From positions 206,611,689 to 206,675,688 of the forward strand of contig NC_058523.1 of the NCBI RefSeq assembly GCF_904849725.1: a stretch of 64,000 nucleotides of DNA, written 5' to 3'. Within the stretch, counting starts at the first letter, position 1; each line of letters starts with the position of its first letter. Positions 61,008-64,000 of the stretch are shown one piece after another. Below the pieces are notes generated by a model that had not been told where the DNA came from, made no database searches, and was given only the letters and a program-made list of their open reading frames with translations. The translations under genes and the position numbers were made by a program. The stretch is from Hordeum vulgare subsp. vulgare (lineage: Eukaryota; Streptophyta; Magnoliopsida; Poales; Poaceae).

Positions 61008-62539
61008 TGCTACTTCTTGAGCTTGCGTTGGTTTTTCCCTTGAAGAAGAAAGGGTGATGCAGCAAAATAGAGATAAGTATTTCCCTCCGTTTGAGAACCA
61101 AGGTATCAAGATGAGGCACCAATGAACATGCCCCAAAACAAACAAACTTGCACCCAACGCGATTAAGGGGTTGTCAATCCGTTCATGATTATTTGCAAGG
61201 TGAGACCTGAAGGAGATAAAAGGTAAAAAGAAATAAAATTGCAGCAAAGAATTTTTGGTATTTTTGTAGATCTGAATATATGATGTCTAAAATAGACGCG
61301 GGGGCCATAGTGTTCCCTAGAGGCTTCTCTCATGATAGAAAGTATTACGGTGGGTGAACGAATTACTGTTGAGCAATTGATAGAATCACGTAAAGTCATG
61401 GCGATATCTAAGGCAATGATCATACATATAGGCATCACGTCCGAGACAAGTAGACCGATACTGTCTGCATCTACTACTATTACTCCACACATCGACCGCT
61501 ATCCAGCATGCATCTAGTGTATTAAGTTCATAAAAAACGGAGTAACGCCTTAAGCAAGATGACATGATGTAGAGGGATACATTCATGCAATATGATATAA
61601 ACCCCATATTTTTACCCTTGATGGCAACAACACGATGCGTGCCTCGCTAGCCCTTCTGTCACTAGGTGAGGACACTTCACGGTATGAACCCAAAACCAAG
61701 TACTTCTCCGATTGCAAGAATTATAGATCAAGTTGGCCAAACGAAACCCATAACTCGAAGAGAATTACAAGGATACGAAACCATGCATATAAGAAATCAG
61801 AGGAGACTCAAATAATATTCATAGATAATCTGATCCTAAATCCACAATTCATCGCATCTCGACAAACACACCACAAAAGAAAGTTACATCGGATAGATCT
61901 CCATGAAGATCATAGAGAACTTTGTATTGAAGATGGAAGAGAGAGAAGAAACCATCTAGCTACTAGCTATGGACCCGAAGGTCTGTGGTGAACTACTCAC
62001 GCATCATCGGAGAGGCAATGGTGTTGATGAAGAAGCCCTCCGTGTCCGATCCCCCTCCGGCAGGGCACCAGAACGGTCCCTAGATGGGATCTCACGGAGA
62101 CAGAAGCTTGCAGCGGCAGAAAAGTATTTCCGTGGCTCCCTGTGTTTGTTTCGGCATTTTTGGGAATTTATAGGCGAAAGAGGTAGAGAATAGGAGCCAC
62201 GGGGGGGCCACGAGCCTGCTAGGCGCCCCCCTAGGGTGCGCCTAGGGGGCTCGTGACCTCCCACGAGACCTCCTGCCTTGGTTCTCAAGTCCTCTGCGTA
62301 TCTTCTGTTATGGAAAAAATCATCCCGCGGGTTTTATTTCATTTGGACTCCGTTTAATACTCTTTTCTGAAAAAGGTCAAAAACACGGAAAAAACAAAAA
62401 CTGGCACTAGGCACTGAGTTAATAGGTTAGTCCCAAAAATGATATAAAATGGCATATAAATGCATATAAGACATCCCAAGTTGATAATATAATAGCATGG
62501 AACAATCAAAAATTATAGATACGTTGGAGACGTATCAAG
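61008..62539 (-). mobile_element. 3' LTR of Athila-like family C element (minus)
   Basis: 1532 bp. In plus view it starts tgctacttcttgagcttgcg and ends ggagacgtatca; in element orientation TGATACGTCTCC...GTAGCA. The insertion point is inside the family B 3' UTR: the minus copy of that UTR continues past cactc with different bases, while here the LTR begins. The left flank cactc (61003-61007) should reappear beyond the right edge. A truncated sister copy is at 24858-25800. Confidence 0.82.
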
Positions 62540-64000
62540 CATCCCCAAGTTAAACTCATGCTCGTCCCCGAGTAGGGAAGTGATAAAGACCAAATTTTTG
62601 ATGTGGAATGCTACCTAACATATTTGTTTTCTGTAACATCTTTATTGTGGCATGAATGTTCGGATCCATAAGATTCAAAACAATAGTTTAATATTGACAT
62701 GAAAACAATAATACTTCAAGCATACTAGCAAAGTGATCATGAACTTTTGAAATAACAAGGCCAAAGAAAGTTATCTCTACAAAATCATATAGTCTGGCTA
62801 TGCTCCATCATCCCCACACAACAAATTTAAATCATGCACAACCCCGGTATTAGCCAAGTAATTGTTTTCGCACTCTTACTTCCTCAAACTTTTTCAACTC
62901 TCACGCAATACATGAGCGTGAGCCATGGATATAGCACTATAGGTGGAATAGAGTGTGGTGGAGGTTGTGAGGGAAAAAGGAGGAGATGGTCACATCGACT
63001 CGGCGTATCAATGGGTTATGGAGATTCCCATCAAAGATATCAATGTGAATGAGTATGGATTTTCATGCAACGGATGCGCTAGAGCTATAAGTGTATGAAA
63101 GCTCAAAAAGAAAACTAGTGGGTGTGCACCCAACTTGCTTGCTCACGAAGACCTAGGGAAATTTTGAGGAAGCCCATCATTGGAATATACAAGCCAAGTT
63201 ATATAATGAAAATTTCCACTAGTATATGAAGGTGACAAACCAAGAGACTCTCTATCACGAAGAACATGGTGCTATTTTGAAGCACAAGTGTGGACAAAGG
63301 TAGTAGCATTGTCCCTTCTCTCTTTTTGTCTCAATTCTTTTGGGCTCTTTGGCCTCTTTTATTTTTTTTCCTCACATGGGACAATGCTCTAATAATGATA
63401 ATCATCACACTTTTATTTACTTACAACTCAATAATTAGAACAATAATGACTCTGTATGAAATGCCTCCGGCAGTGTACCGGGATGTGCAACGATCTAGCT
63501 TAGCGTATGATGTTGAAACATCTCGCTAGCTATCTTACGATCATGCAATGGCAATATGAAATTGACGGCACATGTCATGAGTTGGAACGGTGGAAGTTGC
63601 ATGGCAATATATCTCGGAATGGCTATGAAAATGCCATAATAGGTAGGTATGGTGGCTGTTTTGAGGAAGGTATATGGTGGGTTTGTGCACCGACGAAAGT
63701 TGCGCGGCACTAGAGAGGCTAGCAATGGTGGAAGGTGAGAGTGCATCTATACCATGGACTCACATTAGTCATGAAGAACTCATATACTTATTGTACAAGT
63801 TTTATTAGTAATCGAAACAAAGTGCTAAACGCATACTCCTAGGGGAAGGGTTGGTAGGTGTTAACCATCGCGGGATCCCGACCGCCACACAAAGGATGAC
63901 AATCAATAAATTAATTATGCTCCGACTTCCTAACATAGTGGTTCACTATACGTGCATGCTATGGGAATCACTAACCTCAACACAAGTATTTCTAGATTCA
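62540..64000 (-). mobile_element. 3' internal region of family C element (minus), continuing off the window
   Basis: It begins with the PPT read backwards (agcatccccaagtt, 62540-62553). The rest is non-coding as far as I can see. It has blocks shared with family B: a T-rich ctctcttttt block at 63318-63370, and 63585-63720, which matches 15158-15335. Short open frames on both strands have no domain. Gag and the 5' LTR must lie to the right of the window. Confidence 0.7.

Noticed and set aside
1..64000. Bacterial-type systems, CRISPR arrays, operons or host genes
   Set aside because: No spaced repeats, no co-directional compact gene sets, and no intron-bearing or intact host-type genes were found. 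Nearly all of the window falls into retroelements.

Overview
This window looks like intergenic DNA from a large grass genome, most likely Triticeae (wheat, Aegilops, barley or rye). Nearly all of it can be assigned to transposable elements. They are mostly LTR retrotransposons nested in one another, of types I recognise from Triticeae: Athila-like gypsy elements with tRNA-Asp primer sites, a Tat/Fatima-like gypsy, a Sirevirus (Maximus-like) copia, and a 12.2 kb LARD. I see no host gene, tRNA, rRNA, CRISPR array or bacterial feature. Family names are from recall and were not checked against a database.

Layout, left to right. 1-4560: the 5' part of an Athila-like element on the minus strand (family A; decayed RT, protease, gag, PBS, 1.5 kb LTR). 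It sits inside a decayed Tat/Fatima-like element (4561-10556: protease relic on plus, long antisense ORF relic on minus, LTR). A copia element (LTR 10557-11479, leader, gag relic to 24857) cuts into that LTR. The copia leader is split by an Athila-like element on the minus strand (family B, 12360-24068, target duplication TGCAC). The 5' LTR of that element is in turn split by a 4.9 kb solo LTR (18370-23266, target duplication CTAGT). 24858-25800 is a truncated family C LTR. 25801-29887 is the 3' part of a family D element. 29888-32608 is a decayed LINE on minus. 32609-55880 is a Maximus-like Sirevirus on minus (gag C-terminus, protease, integrase, intact RT/RNase H frame, env-like region, multiple PPTs). 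Its 3' LTR carries a complete LARD at 33826-46034 with two 4.2 kb LTRs and target duplication AGCTC. 55881-56240 is an unassigned GC-rich piece. 56241-61007 is a second family B element on plus with a full-length gag frame. It is cut at 61008 by a family C element on minus that runs off the right edge.

The parts worth a second look are these. The LARD moved recently (about 30 substitutions in 4.2 kb between its LTRs), although its internal region holds only an unreadable ghost of chromovirus pol. The two family B elements share LTR, leader, gag start and 3' UTR but carry unrelated gag bodies. A conserved hairpin with paired PPT-like motifs recurs in the 3' UTRs of two families. All substitution counts are hand counts from the sequence; ages use an assumed rate of 1.3e-8 per site per year.
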